DNA of 64,000 bases from Arsenophonus nilaparvatae (GCF_000757905.1 NZ_JRLH01000010.1); one strand, 5' to 3'; positions 37,614 to 47,425 are shown, counted from the first letter of the stretch. Numbers and translations are program-made. Notes: generated by a model not told the origin, from the sequence alone.

Positions 37614-38456
37614 ATGTTAAGTTATCGTCACAGTTTCCATGCTGGTAATCACGCAGATGTATTAAAGCATATTGTACAAAGTTTGATTATTGAGTCTCTC
37701 AAGGAAAAAGAAACGCCTTTTCTGTATCTTGATACTCATGCTGGAGCTGGTCGCTATCAACTAACAGGTAGGCATGCTGGTAAGACGGAAGAATATCTTG
37801 AGGGAATTGCGCGTTTATGGCAACGAGATGATTTGCCGACAGAGTTAGCTGCTTACCTAACAGTAATGACTAAACTGAATGCCAAAGGTGATCTTCACTA
37901 TTATCCAGGATCGCCATTATTGGCTAAGTTTTTATTACGCGAGCAGGATAAACTGCTATTGACGGAATTACACCCTAGTGATTATCCCATACTAAGATCA
38001 GAATTTGCCAAAGATAAACGAGCACAAGTTTTACGGCAAGATGGTTTTCAACAGTTAAAATCTAAGCTCCCGCCATCAAGCCGTCGAGGCATTATTTTGA
38101 TTGATCCACCATACGAATTAAAATCAGATTATCAATCAGTGGTTAACGCTGTTTTAGAAGGTTATAAGCGGTTTGCTACTGGAATTTATGCTATTTGGTA
38201 TCCAGTAGTTTTACGACAGCAAGTTAAGCGAATGATGCACGGACTGCAAAATAGTGGGATTCGTAAAATACTAAAGATTGAATTAGCAGTACGTCCAGAT
38301 AGCGATCAGCGAGGAATGACGGCGTCGGGCATGATAATCATTAATCCGCCATGGAAATTGGAACAACAGATGCGTACGTTGTTACCATGGTTACATAAGG
38401 TTTTAGTGCCCGAAGGAATAGGTCATACCTGCGTAGAGTGGATTGTGCCGGAATAG
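37614..38456 (+). CDS. rlmJ: 23S rRNA (adenine-2030-N6)-methyltransferase RlmJ
   Basis: SAM-dependent methyltransferase modifying A2030 of 23S rRNA. The 280-residue product starts MLSYRHSFHAGNHADVLKHI as in E. coli RlmJ (YhiR), shows YLDTHAGAGRY and the catalytic DPPYE motif (IILIDPPYE, about 160-168). Length matches exactly. gor follows 111 bp downstream on the same strand, the same pair as in E. coli. Confidence 0.96.
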   Translation: MLSYRHSFHAGNHADVLKHIVQSLIIESLKEKETPFLYLDTHAGAGRYQLTGRHAGKTEEYLEGIARLWQRDDLPTELAAYLTVMTKLNAKGDLHYYPGSPLLAKFLLREQDKLLLTELHPSDYPILRSEFAKDKRAQVLRQDGFQQLKSKLPPSSRRGIILIDPPYELKSDYQSVVNAVLEGYKRFATGIYAIWYPVVLRQQVKRMMHGLQNSGIRKILKIELAVRPDSDQRGMTASGMIIINPPWKLEQQMRTLLPWLHKVLVPEGIGHTCVEWIVPE

Positions 38457-38567
38457 ATTTTTTATTCCTCATTGTAGTTTGGTGGTTTTTAACGGGTTAT
38501 TAATAAATAGCCCTATAAGAATGTTAGTTAAACTGTAATTTAATTAATAAAATGGAATAAATTAACG

Positions 38568-39920
38568 ATGAATGAGCATTATAATTATATTGCTATTGGT
38601 GGTGGTAGCGGTGGAATTGCTTCAATAAATCGTGCTGCTATTTATGGTCAGAAATGTGCGCTTATTGAAGCAAAAGCATTAGGTGGAACTTGTGTTAATG
38701 TTGGTTGTGTACCCAAAAAGATCATGTGGTATGCCGCACAAATTGCAGAAGCGATAAAAGCTTATGGGCCTGATTATGGTTTTAGTACGAGTATTAATCA
38801 ATTTGATTGGCAGAAATTGATCACTAACCGACAAAGCTATATTAATCGTATCCATCAGTCTTATGAACTTGGTTTGAGCACTAACAAAGTTAAGGTAATT
38901 AATGGTGTTGCGCGTTTTATTGATGCTCATACCATTGAGGTTAATGGTAGCAGGCTAACCGCAGATCATATTCTAATTGCCACCGGTGGCAGACCTGCTT
39001 GGCCTAATATTCCCGGCGCGGAATATGGGATAGATTCAGATGGTTTTTTTCAATTAACATCTTTACCTAAACGAGTCGCAGTTGTTGGTGCTGGTTACAT
39101 CGCTGTTGAATTGGCTGGCGTATTGAATGCTTTGGGTAGTGAGACCCATTTGTTTGTTCGCCAACATGCTCCTTTGCGTCATTTTGATCCTATGGTGGTT
39201 AAATCATTGCTAGTGATCATGGAAAATGAAGGTATAACATTGCATACTGAATCTATTCCTAAAGCTGTGATTAAAAACTCTGATGGTAGTTTAACTTTAC
39301 AGTTAGAAAATGGCCAAGCTCAAACTGTTGATACATTAATATGGGCAATTGGTCGTGAGCCCATGACAGACAATTTAGGTCTTGATCTGGCTGGTATAGA
39401 ACGGGATAGCAAAGGTTATATTAAAGTTGATAAATTCCAAAACACTAATATAGAAAGAGTGTATGCAGTCGGTGATAACACCGGAGCGGTCGAATTGACC
39501 CCAGTTGCTGTAGCGGCTGGCCGTCGATTATCAGAACGTCTGTTTAATAATAAACCTGATGAGCATCTGGATTACAGCAATATACCTACAGTAGTATTTA
39601 GTCATCCGCCAATAGGCACTGTTGGTTTGACTGAACCACAAGCAAAAGAAAAATTTGGTAGCGATAAGATTAAAGTATATCAATCGTCTTTTGTTTCAAT
39701 GTACACAGCGGTAACCGCTCATCGTCAACCCTGCCGTATGAAGTTGGTTTGTGTTGGTGAAGAAGAGAAAATTGTCGGTATTCACGGTATCGGTTTTGGT
39801 ATGGATGAAATCTTGCAAGGTTTTGCGGTTGCATTAAAAATGGGAGCTACTAAACAAGATTTTGATAATACCGTGGCTATTCATCCAACGGCGGCAGAAG
39901 AATTTGTTACTATGAAATAA
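38568..39920 (+). CDS. gor: Glutathione reductase
   Basis: FAD- and NADPH-dependent reduction of glutathione disulfide in the cytoplasm. 450 residues: FAD-binding GGGSGGIASINRA (about 11-23), redox disulfide GGTCVNVGCVPKK (Cys43/Cys48 region), NADP-binding GAGYIAVELAGVL, and C-terminal catalytic His in IHPTAAEEF. Length equals E. coli Gor. It sits in the rlmJ-gor pair. Confidence 0.97.
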   Translation: MNEHYNYIAIGGGSGGIASINRAAIYGQKCALIEAKALGGTCVNVGCVPKKIMWYAAQIAEAIKAYGPDYGFSTSINQFDWQKLITNRQSYINRIHQSYELGLSTNKVKVINGVARFIDAHTIEVNGSRLTADHILIATGGRPAWPNIPGAEYGIDSDGFFQLTSLPKRVAVVGAGYIAVELAGVLNALGSETHLFVRQHAPLRHFDPMVVKSLLVIMENEGITLHTESIPKAVIKNSDGSLTLQLENGQAQTVDTLIWAIGREPMTDNLGLDLAGIERDSKGYIKVDKFQNTNIERVYAVGDNTGAVELTPVAVAAGRRLSERLFNNKPDEHLDYSNIPTVVFSHPPIGTVGLTEPQAKEKFGSDKIKVYQSSFVSMYTAVTAHRQPCRMKLVCVGEEEKIVGIHGIGFGMDEILQGFAVALKMGATKQDFDNTVAIHPTAAEEFVTMK

Positions 39921-40170
39921 TCACCATCTTGTCAGTGGTTATTTTTATTGATGGATTTTAGCCGGCGAGTTAGATTATTGGTTAAGGATTATCGGCACAA
40001 AGCTGATGCTATTCGATGGTTGAGAAACTAGGAGAATATAGCTTAATTTATTAATGAAACTGTTACCTATTATATAATGTTGATTCTCGAAGATGGTAAC
40101 CATTATTTGAATACCTGCGTGCTCGATGTTATTAAAGTTGGGAATTTTCCCAACTTCTGAAGGTTAATCA

Positions 40171-41002
40171 TTAGCTCTTTATAAAGGCAAGTAAGTCAGC
40201 ATTGATAGTATCTGCATTTGTAGTAGGCATTCCGTGTGGAAGCCCATTATAGGTTTTCAATGTGCCGTTTGGTAATAATTTTGCCGCCAATGGGCCTGAG
40301 GATTCATAAGGAACAATTTGGTCATCAACACTGTGCTATTACTAAAACAGGGATTGTGACACCTTTCAGATCTTCAGTGAAGTCTGTTTGTGAGAGGGCT
40401 ACAATACAATCATATTGTGCTTTGGCACTACCCATCATACCCTGACGCCACCAATTGCGAATAATGCCCTCCGAAGGTTTTGCATTCGGTCGGTTATAAC
40501 CATAAAATGGCCCTGCCGGAACGTCATAATAGAATTGTGCACGGTTGGCAGCTAACTTAGCCTGCATGTCATCAAAAACTGACTGAGGTAATCCTTTAGG
40601 ATTATTTTCGCTCTTCACCATAATGGGTGTAACAGCGCTGATAAGCGCCGCTTTAGAAACACGATCTTTACCATGACGAGCTATGTAGTGGATGACTTCA
40701 CCACCACCAGTAGAATGGCCTACATGGATGGCTTTCTGTATACCAAGATGATTAACCACAGCGGCGACATCATCAACGTAGTGATCCATATCATGGCCAT
40801 CCCAGACTTGGCTAGAACGTCCGTGACCGCGACGATCATGTGCTACCACACGAAAACCCTTGGTTAAGAAAAATAACATTTGATTATCCCAATCATCAGA
40901 ACTTAATGGCCAGCCATGATGGAAGAAGATCACTGGAGCATTTTGAGGTCCCCAGTCTTTATAGAAAATTTCAACTTCATCCTTCGTTGTTACGTATCCC
41001 AT
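40171..41002 (-). pseudogene. Alpha/beta hydrolase (chloroperoxidase/arylesterase-like), frameshifted
   Basis: The first 224 codons encode a typical hydrolase: oxyanion region HHGWPLSSDDWD, nucleophile elbow GHSTGG (Ser97). The frame then ends VLVIAQC-stop at 40325. One base out of frame, the missing end continues HSVDDQIVPYESSGPL with the catalytic Asp, then GLPHGMP with the catalytic His, ending at a stop at 40171-40173. A single indel near 40345 explains the break and removes two of three catalytic residues. Full length would be about 277 residues. It has a strong ribosome site (AAGGAGT). Either a recent pseudogene or a base-call error. Confidence 0.85.
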
Positions 41003-41470
41003 GCTTACTCCTTATAATCGTTTATGGTTTTAGTCTGGAATATCTTGATTATTTAGCTAACTTCATGTAATTCAAAGACTATTTAACTTAGTCACATTAT
41101 GAAATTTAAAGCTTTAGAGAATATTAGTTAAGTATGTAATATTGGATTTCAGGGTAATTTAATCACGTTCTTATTTTGCTTAAACACTAATCAAGTAATT
41201 TTAATAATAGCTTACTAAGGTCAAGATCCTAGTAGGGAAATAGGCTTATTTTAGAGAGCAATTAATTATTATGTTGATTTGTCTTTTATTGAGGTTTGTA
41301 CAGTTTTTATTAAAATAATATTGATATATAAGGATTATTAGATGTTGTGGTGAATATTGGTGGTTCAACTTGTGCCATTTTTCAATATATTCGCAATGTA
41401 TTAAAATCATATCTAATTATTTTATAATTATCTTAATTGTTTATATATTAACGAATATATTATTAATTTT
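41003..41470. other. 468-bp spacer, nothing recognised
   Basis: AT-rich DNA between the hydrolase pseudogene (its promoter side) and the end of mobB. No open frame, hairpin with T-run or repeat that I would defend. Confidence 0.5.
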
Positions 41471-41992
41471 TTATAATTTGTTTGTTAACCAATTAGCGAT
41501 ATAATCGGCTATCTGTTCAGGAGAGTTAATATCCAATTGCAGAAGTTGGGTAGCTTGTTTATCATCACTTGCGACTGCTATAACGTGTTGATCCATGATA
41601 TCCAAGAAAGGGCGATTGGAAGTCGCTCGATACAGCGCAATTTTAGGGATACTTTCTTCTTTAAATCCTTCAACTAAAATTAAATCGGTCTGTTGGGGAT
41701 CAAATTGATTGGCTAAATAAGCTAAATCAAGAGCGGTATTATTTGATGTCTCTGTCATTAACGCCCAACGTTGTTGACAGGCAATTAATGTTTGCTTAGC
41801 GCCTGCTTGGCGTAATTGATAGCTATCTTTATTAGGCTTATCAATGTCCATGTCATGATGGGTATGTTTGATAATCCCGACTTGAATATTCTTTTTAGCT
41901 AGCAAAGGAATAACTTTCTTTAATAGCGTTGTCTTTCCCGTACCACTATAAGCTGTTATTCCAAGTAGTGGAATTACATTTTTATTTGTCAT
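41471..41992 (-). CDS. mobB: Molybdopterin-guanine dinucleotide biosynthesis adapter MobB
   Basis: GTP-binding partner of MobA in molybdenum cofactor maturation. 173 residues with Walker A GITAYSGTGKTTL (about 11-23), the HTHHDMDIDKPNKDSYQLRQAGA segment and LILVEGFKEE, all characteristic of MobB. Its start overlaps the mobA stop by 11 bp, so the two are translationally coupled. Length matches E. coli MobB (175). Confidence 0.94.
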   Translation of the reverse strand: MTNKNVIPLLGITAYSGTGKTTLLKKVIPLLAKKNIQVGIIKHTHHDMDIDKPNKDSYQLRQAGAKQTLIACQQRWALMTETSNNTALDLAYLANQFDPQQTDLILVEGFKEESIPKIALYRATSNRPFLDIMDQHVIAVASDDKQATQLLQLDINSPEQIADYIANWLTNKL

Positions 41993-42581
41993 TTATTTGC
42001 TGTTGCTCCCATTGATAGCAATCTGCCAACGTATTCAGATTAACAAAATTTTTGTCATAACTGGCAAAATTTACTGCTGAAGCGTTAATTTTTTCCATAA
42101 AAGACATTACCTTGTGCTGATGCTTAATTAAATTTTCTTCTAGTGTTGGGATAACAGAACGATGAAGTAATGCAAAAGTTGGATGGTTAAAGCCAGCGCT
42201 CGCGACATAACTGCCGACATTTTCTTTGCGACCTTGCCAAAGTTTCATCACTAGGTCATCGGGAAAATCTGGCACATCACAAGGTACAAAGACAACCCAA
42301 GATGTTTGAGCGGCATAAAGACCTGCTAACATGCCGGCTAGGGGACCAGCAAAATCGACTATGGTATCAACAATAACAGGATATCCCGCTTGTTGATATT
42401 TTGTGATATTTCGATTGGCATTAATGAATAGATAATCAACTTGTGGCAACAGTTTTGCAATTGCATATTGGTAAAGTGATTTGCCTGCAATCTGGATCAG
42501 CCCTTTATCGCCCCCATTCATTCGACGAGCTTGCCCACCTGCTAATATTATGCCAGTGACTACAATTTTGGCCATACTCAA
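41982..42581 (-). CDS. mobA: Molybdenum cofactor guanylyltransferase MobA
   Basis: Transfers GMP to molybdopterin to form the MGD cofactor of enzymes such as DMSO and nitrate reductases. 199 residues with GIILAGGQARRMNGGDKGLI (about 11-30) and VFVPCDVPDFPDDL. Length is close to E. coli MobA (194). First gene of the leftward mobAB pair. Two possible starts (Met1, Met3); the first is used here. Confidence 0.94.
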   Translation of the reverse strand: MSMAKIVVTGIILAGGQARRMNGGDKGLIQIAGKSLYQYAIAKLLPQVDYLFINANRNITKYQQAGYPVIVDTIVDFAGPLAGMLAGLYAAQTSWVVFVPCDVPDFPDDLVMKLWQGRKENVGSYVASAGFNHPTFALLHRSVIPTLEENLIKHQHKVMSFMEKINASAVNFASYDKNFVNLNTLADCYQWEQQQINDK

Positions 42582-42942
42582 TTTACCTATTATGTTGGAG
42601 CCTTTAATTATTTATTTAATCTTGTTATAAACAACATTTTATATTATGAGAGTAAAGAATTAAATATTCTAATATGTTAATCTATTTTTAGTGAAAAAAT
42701 TGTGATTAATTAACAATATTTATAAGATTTGTTATCTAAATAGATTATATAGTGGCTGGCCATTGAAAAATTAGCGGTAAAATAAATGAGTGCTATTTTG
42801 GACGACAGAATTTTTTCGATTAGAATACTACTCATGGCAGTTTGATTGTTTTTGATAAGCGGTATCGATATATTAACAATTACGCTGAACGTAATAAAAT
42901 TAAAAGGAAAGCTAACTAGATTGAGTTTTATATCTAATCCGA
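42582..42942. other. 361-bp spacer, nothing recognised
   Basis: AT-rich sequence upstream of mobA. It should contain the mobAB promoter near its left end. No other signal seen. Confidence 0.5.
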
Positions 42943-43152
42943 TTATTCTTTAATGATACTTATTTTTGTACCACTTTCACCCATTAATACTCCATTACTG
43001 TCATCTACATCAAATTGGTAAATTAATCCCTTTTCTGTTAGTTTTATGTTGCGTAACTTTATTATTTTGAACACTTTTTCATTGTGAAATACAGCCATAC
43101 CAGGCTTTAATCTTTGAAAAGTTGTTTTACGTTTTTGTTGTACATTAAACAT
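42943..43152 (-). CDS. Small basic protein of unknown function
   Basis: 69 residues, rich in Lys and beta-branched residues (RLKPGMAVFHNEKVFKIIKL, LIYQFDVDDSNGV), predicted mostly beta-strand, perhaps a small barrel. A near-ideal ribosome site AGGAAAG stands 5 bp before the ATG, supporting translation. No family recognised, no signal peptide, no membrane segment. It is flanked by spacers of 361 and 414 bp, so it is probably a single-gene unit. Confidence 0.55.
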   Translation of the reverse strand: MFNVQQKRKTTFQRLKPGMAVFHNEKVFKIIKLRNIKLTEKGLIYQFDVDDSNGVLMGESGTKISIIKE

Positions 43153-43566
43153 AGTAACTTTCCTAAAATATTTTGTTAGAATATTAAATAAGCATTAAAC
43201 CGATTAAGATTAATCATGCTATTAATTACCTACAATAATAGTAAAAATATCTTTATATTAATATATTTAAAAAATTCATCCTAAAAATATACTTTATAAA
43301 CAAATTTATATAATATAGAATGAATTAACATAAATTTATCCCTTAATTATTTTAATGATAGACATTTAAATAAATTTCCCAAGTGTTGGCAAAAGCTTTT
43401 AACTAAATTTATAATATTTATGAAGCAACTATTTTAATATTTATTTTCAGATATTTTGTAATTATAAAACAGTGTATTATATTGGTAAATACCTAGGTTT
43501 TAGGTATTGCTGCAGATTAATATTATTAATATACTTAACGATTTAATTATTTTATGGAAATAAATT
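43153..43566. other. 414-bp spacer, nothing recognised
   Basis: Divergent promoter region between the small 69-residue gene and the nitrilase gene. Very AT-rich; no repeat or terminator recognised. Confidence 0.5.
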
Positions 43567-44385
43567 TTGCTACAGATTGCGCTTGCTCAGATTGATACAA
43601 TTTTGGGCGATAAGAAAAGTAATTTATTAAAAATAGAAAAATTATGTAAAAAAGCGGCATCGAATAATACGGATATTATCTGTTTCCCTGAATTAGCAAC
43701 AACTGGTTATTCGCCAGAATTATTACGTACTGAACTATGGTCGCTGAGTGAATCGAATGGAGGCGAAACTGACCAATTATTAAGTAAACTCTCAACACAA
43801 CTAAATCTAACCATTGTATGTGGATTTATTGAACGTGGAGAGATTTTAGGTGAAATTTTTAATTCGGCAGCTGTTTGGACGCCAAATAATGAAAGTTGGA
43901 TTGGAACATTTCAAAAAATTCATTTGGTTAACCATGAAAGAACTTGGTTTACTGCTGGGAAGAATATACCTATATTTGATACGCCAAAGTGCCGTATTGG
44001 TGTAATGATTTGTCACGATGCCGGTTTCCCTGAACTTGCTAGAATTTTAACCTTGAAAGGAGCAGATATGCTGTTTCTTCCCGCGGCCTGGCATAAAGAA
44101 AGTAAAGATATCTGGTCGATAAATTGTGCCAGTCGAGCGTTGGAAAATGGCATTCATTTAGCAGCTGTCAATCGGTGGGGTAAAGAACAAGATCTAAATT
44201 TCTTTGGTGGCAGTCAATTAATAGGAGCACGTGGGCAGTTGTTAAAAGTAGCATCTTATAATGATGAAGATCTTGCTTTTTGCGAGGTTGACTTTAACTT
44301 ACAAGCAAAAAGCAGATTAGAGATACCTTATTTGCGGGATAGACGGACAGATATTTATTCTATTGAATATTTATCTGAAAAATAG
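43567..44385 (+). CDS. Carbon-nitrogen hydrolase (nitrilase superfamily)
   Basis: 272-residue cytoplasmic amidase/nitrilase with the full catalytic triad: Glu42 (CFPELATTGYSPE), Lys117 (GTFQKIHLVNHE) and Cys149 (GVMICHDAGFPE). Substrate unknown; members act on amides, carbamoyl compounds or nitriles. A TTG start is chosen because no in-frame ATG precedes the conserved first strand LQIALAQID and GGAAA lies 7 bp upstream. It converges, with a 4-bp gap, on a permease gene and a LuxR-type regulator, suggesting a module for importing and hydrolysing a nitrogen compound (inference). Confidence 0.85.
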   Translation: MLQIALAQIDTILGDKKSNLLKIEKLCKKAASNNTDIICFPELATTGYSPELLRTELWSLSESNGGETDQLLSKLSTQLNLTIVCGFIERGEILGEIFNSAAVWTPNNESWIGTFQKIHLVNHERTWFTAGKNIPIFDTPKCRIGVMICHDAGFPELARILTLKGADMLFLPAAWHKESKDIWSINCASRALENGIHLAAVNRWGKEQDLNFFGGSQLIGARGQLLKVASYNDEDLAFCEVDFNLQAKSRLEIPYLRDRRTDIYSIEYLSEK

Positions 44386-44389
44386 CTAC

Positions 44390-45670
44390 TTAGTCTTTTT
44401 GCTGAAAAAAAGTGCACAGTATCCAATATGCGATACTGGCGCTTAATAAAGAATTCAATGATGGTATGCCAAAGTCGATTGTAGCACCAACAAAGCTGCC
44501 TAATAAACAGGATATAATGGCATTCCATCCGATTAAAGGTATTGATGTTAAGCTTGGTAATTCGCCCGTTTGTCTAGAAGCATCGAGTAATTTACGATTA
44601 GTCTGAATGATATAATAATCAATCAACATTACGCCAATAATAGGAGGGAAAAGGATACCAAGGAAAGTGAGGAAATCGACAAATTTTTCTAGTATACCTA
44701 AAACAGATAAAATCGTTCCTATACATCCTAAAGTAATTGTTAGCCAAACGTAAGATAATTTTTTGCCAGTTAGTCCTTCAACCGCACTAGCAACACCTAA
44801 CGATGAAGAATACAGGTTTAAGTCATTAATTTTTATAGCTGATAAAATAACCGTAAGAAGACCGATCCAGCCGGCTGTTTGTCCCATAATTGTCACTACG
44901 TCATGGGTGTCCAGTGCATGGGCAATTAATATTGCAATACCATTAACAATAAATTCACCAATAATAATTGATGTTAATGTCATCCAAAAGACATGCCTAC
45001 TACTTTGACAATAACGGCTAATATCTGGTGTAGTGAAGGCGCCGGTCATACATCCACCAACAACTGCTGTAATCGCAGCGCTTAGAGTCATTGCGATACC
45101 GGTAGGTGTAGTCGTGATTAGATTGATAATATTATGATCTTTTACTAATAAAAAGAAAATCCAGCCTACTACCAGAGTAAAAAGTGGCACAGAAATTTTT
45201 GCTGTCCAATTTAACGCCTTAACACCAAAAGCAACTAATGTTGTTAGTGTTAAGCCTGAGATGATGGCCGCCCAACTAAAACCGAACCAATTATTAGTAG
45301 AATAATTTAGGCTGTTAGCTAAAATTGAATTTTGTATACCAAACCAACCTAGCAAACTAACAGCGATAATGATTCCGACCAACGCTGAACCTATACGTCC
45401 AAATCCGCACCAACGAGAAAGTAAACTAATTGATAATCCCTCTCTTGCACCGGCAATCCCCAAACCCAAACTTAATAATTCCAGTATTAAGGTACCGCAT
45501 AATGTTGCTATCATTGCTTGCTCAAATGTCATGGCATGACCTAACATGGCGCCGAGCATAAATTGTGAAAGTGAGGTCATTTGTCCTATTCTGATTAATG
45601 TTACATTTAATAAACTCAATCTGGCACTAAGAGGCACCCTATAAAGTGAATATGAAGCATGATCAGACAT
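44390..45670 (-). CDS. NCS1-family permease (cytosine/purine type)
   Basis: 426-residue integral membrane protein with about twelve segments, resembling CodB-type nucleobase:cation symporters (FLGILFPPIIGVMLIDYYII, TTPDISRYCQSSRHVFWMTL, IGQMTSLSQFMLGAMLGHAMTF). Substrate cannot be told from sequence; cytosine, another nucleobase or a related small amide are options. It follows the LuxR-type gene by 32 bp on the same strand and converges with the nitrilase. No cytosine deaminase is nearby, which argues against a plain codBA system. Confidence 0.85.
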   Translation of the reverse strand: MSDHASYSLYRVPLSARLSLLNVTLIRIGQMTSLSQFMLGAMLGHAMTFEQAMIATLCGTLILELLSLGLGIAGAREGLSISLLSRWCGFGRIGSALVGIIIAVSLLGWFGIQNSILANSLNYSTNNWFGFSWAAIISGLTLTTLVAFGVKALNWTAKISVPLFTLVVGWIFFLLVKDHNIINLITTTPTGIAMTLSAAITAVVGGCMTGAFTTPDISRYCQSSRHVFWMTLTSIIIGEFIVNGIAILIAHALDTHDVVTIMGQTAGWIGLLTVILSAIKINDLNLYSSSLGVASAVEGLTGKKLSYVWLTITLGCIGTILSVLGILEKFVDFLTFLGILFPPIIGVMLIDYYIIQTNRKLLDASRQTGELPSLTSIPLIGWNAIISCLLGSFVGATIDFGIPSLNSLLSASIAYWILCTFFQQKD

Positions 45671-45702
45671 ATATTAATTCTCCTGTTGTTTTACTGTTTG
45701 AT

Positions 45703-46371
45703 TTATTTAACAAATTTTATTTCATTTTTTAGAAATTTTTGTGGAACATATCTATCAAATCCCGTTGATTTACAGTATTCAATCAGCTGTCTTAAACAAT
45801 GTACGTCCACTTTTTTATAAATATTCTTCAGATGGACTTCTACTGTTTGGATGGCAATATTTAAAAATTTCGCTATTTCTTTACTACTAAGTTTTTGATG
45901 AGCAAGAAAAACGATATCAAGTTCTCTATTGGAAAAAAGATTATTTGGAGGAGTGAATAAATATACTGAAGGATGGGATATGTTTATGCATAAGTTGGCT
46001 AATTCGCGTCCGTGATAAATTGTTCCTATAATTTCGCCAGATTCGCTATAGAACGGTCGTTTTTCAAAAAAGTAGGGTTTTAATTTTTTTTCTTTAAAAT
46101 TAAATGAGGTCTGAATTACAGCCTCTTTTTTGTCATTAAAAATTACATTGTTATCATGTATTATCAAATCTGAGGATAATTCTGCAACAGGATGAGGTAA
46201 TTCGCTATCAAGTATACCTTCTATGTTAAAATCGAGCTTTATCCCTAGATGACTAAAGTTATTAGCATAAACATATCTCGAGTTTAAATCTTTAATTCCC
46301 CAGGGATCTTTCTCATGTTTTAAAAATGAGTGCAAGCTACCTAACTCTTTGCTTGATATAGTTTTTCCCAT
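45703..46371 (-). CDS. LuxR-family regulator with PAS-like sensor domain
   Basis: 222 residues. The N-terminal part (about 15-130) looks like a PAS4-type sensor (DPWGIKDLNSRYVYANNF; PFYSESGEIIGTIYHGREL). The C-terminal part is a LuxR helix-turn-helix: LFSNRELDIVFLAHQKLSSKEIAKFLNIAIQTVEVHLKNIY, shown by KEIAKFLNIAIQTVEVHL at about 163-180. No receiver domain or acyl-homoserine-lactone pocket motifs. Such PAS4-LuxR solos are frequent in Photorhabdus/Xenorhabdus and relatives. Likely controls the adjacent permease and perhaps the nitrilase. Confidence 0.83.
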   Translation of the reverse strand: MGKTISSKELGSLHSFLKHEKDPWGIKDLNSRYVYANNFSHLGIKLDFNIEGILDSELPHPVAELSSDLIIHDNNVIFNDKKEAVIQTSFNFKEKKLKPYFFEKRPFYSESGEIIGTIYHGRELANLCINISHPSVYLFTPPNNLFSNRELDIVFLAHQKLSSKEIAKFLNIAIQTVEVHLKNIYKKVDVHCLRQLIEYCKSTGFDRYVPQKFLKNEIKFVK

Positions 46372-46441
46372 TGAAGTAACCTTTTTATTTTTAAATGGCT
46401 AAACCTTTTTTATGAAAAAATGATATCTTTTGCTTTGATTT

Positions 46442-46723
46442 TTAAGTTTTTATTAAATTTAATGGCGCAGCGTTAATTTTTTTTACAATAAGATTACGGC
46501 AGGACATATTTAAATAGTAATTTGTCCACATTTCAAACGGATGAATGCTAAATTGTTCAGTAATAATTTGTTTATTTTTTGAATATGATTGAATAGAGGT
46601 ATTTGCTAATGTTTGTGAATTTATTTTAAATTTTGAGGAAATATCTGATGGGCTCGCACTGTTCTTTTGTAACTTATTACTAACGTTGATAAAACACAAA
46701 ATATGCATAAAACTAACAAACAT
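46442..46723 (-). CDS. Hypothetical 93-residue protein, doubtful
   Basis: A frame starting MFVSFMHILCFINVSNKLQK with a reasonable ribosome site (GAGGG eight bases before ATG) and a short hydrophobic start that could be a signal. No family recognised and amino-acid use is close to random AT-rich sequence. It is co-directional with the LuxR-type gene 70 bp downstream. It may be spurious or a small secreted or leader peptide. Confidence 0.3.
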   Translation of the reverse strand: MFVSFMHILCFINVSNKLQKNSASPSDISSKFKINSQTLANTSIQSYSKNKQIITEQFSIHPFEMWTNYYLNMSCRNLIVKKINAAPLNLIKT

Positions 46724-46931
46724 TTTTGATCCCTCATTTTAAAGTGACAATTATCAGTTGGGTATAGATTTGCAGGAGGTAAAACCTCGTTTGTTAGAAT
46801 TTCCTGACGTAAATATTACTTGAACCGAACCCAATTGTCTTACACGAAACAACAGTTAATTAAAGAATTTATATTTAATTCTCGTATGTAATATCGTTAA
46901 TGATAGATTTATCATATTTGTTGCACTAAAG

Positions 46932-46963
46932 AAAAACGCTGATAATTATTATTAGCGTTTTTT
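46932..46963 (-). terminator. cutA terminator, bidirectional
   Basis: Stem AAAAACGCT/AGCGTTTTT with a 13-nt, partly paired loop and T-runs on both strands. It lies about 100 bp after the cutA stop on the leftward strand. Confidence 0.7.
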
Positions 46964-47065
46964 GGTAACAAAAGGTTTATTTTCTCAAAATAGGTTATTT
47001 TTAACACAGTAGATAGTTAATGCGTTCTCATCAGTATATTGTGCTAAAAATTTAGTGATATTTAT

Positions 47066-47425
47066 TTAATTTAAAGATTTTTTAAGCCATGACAAATAAT
47101 TGTTATCGCCATCAGTTACTGTTATTGCTAATAACTCCGGAACTTGATAAGGATGATGGGTTTTAATGTGTGAAAAAACTTTTTCTTGTAAAGTGACATG
47201 TGTTTTGATGAGCATTTGTATTTCAGTTTGTTGTTCTAGCTCATCTTGCCAGTAATAAAACGAGATAGCTTTTGGTAATAGCGTAATGCAAGCAGCGAGT
47301 TTTTTAGCAAGTAATTGTTTAGTAATGTTTTTTGCGGTTTCTTCATCGGGCGCTGTACAGAGAATAATGCGAATACCTTCATTATTGAGATGTGAAGTTG
47401 CTTCATTTAAATGCTGTTGCATCAT
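47066..47425 (-). CDS. cutA: Divalent-cation tolerance protein CutA
   Basis: 119-residue trimeric cytoplasmic protein of the PII-like fold linked to copper tolerance. Diagnostic stretches: CTAPDEETAKNITKQLLAKKLAACITLLPKA (metal-linked Cys in LAACITL at about 46), FYYWQDELEQQTEIQMLIKT, and HPYQVPELLAITVTDGD near the end. Start at MMQQHL; Met2 is equally possible. Stands alone with its own terminator. In E. coli cutA is next to dsbD, so the neighbourhood differs here. Confidence 0.93.
   Translation of the reverse strand: MMQQHLNEATSHLNNEGIRIILCTAPDEETAKNITKQLLAKKLAACITLLPKAISFYYWQDELEQQTEIQMLIKTHVTLQEKVFSHIKTHHPYQVPELLAITVTDGDNNYLSWLKKSLN

Larger units (their letters stand above)
46372..47065. 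other. Spacer with a doubtful small frame and cutA terminator
   Basis: 694 bp. Contains a weakly supported leftward 93-codon frame (46442-46723) and a bidirectional hairpin at 46932-46963. Otherwise AT-rich; the regulator gene's promoter must be near its left end. Confidence 0.55.
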
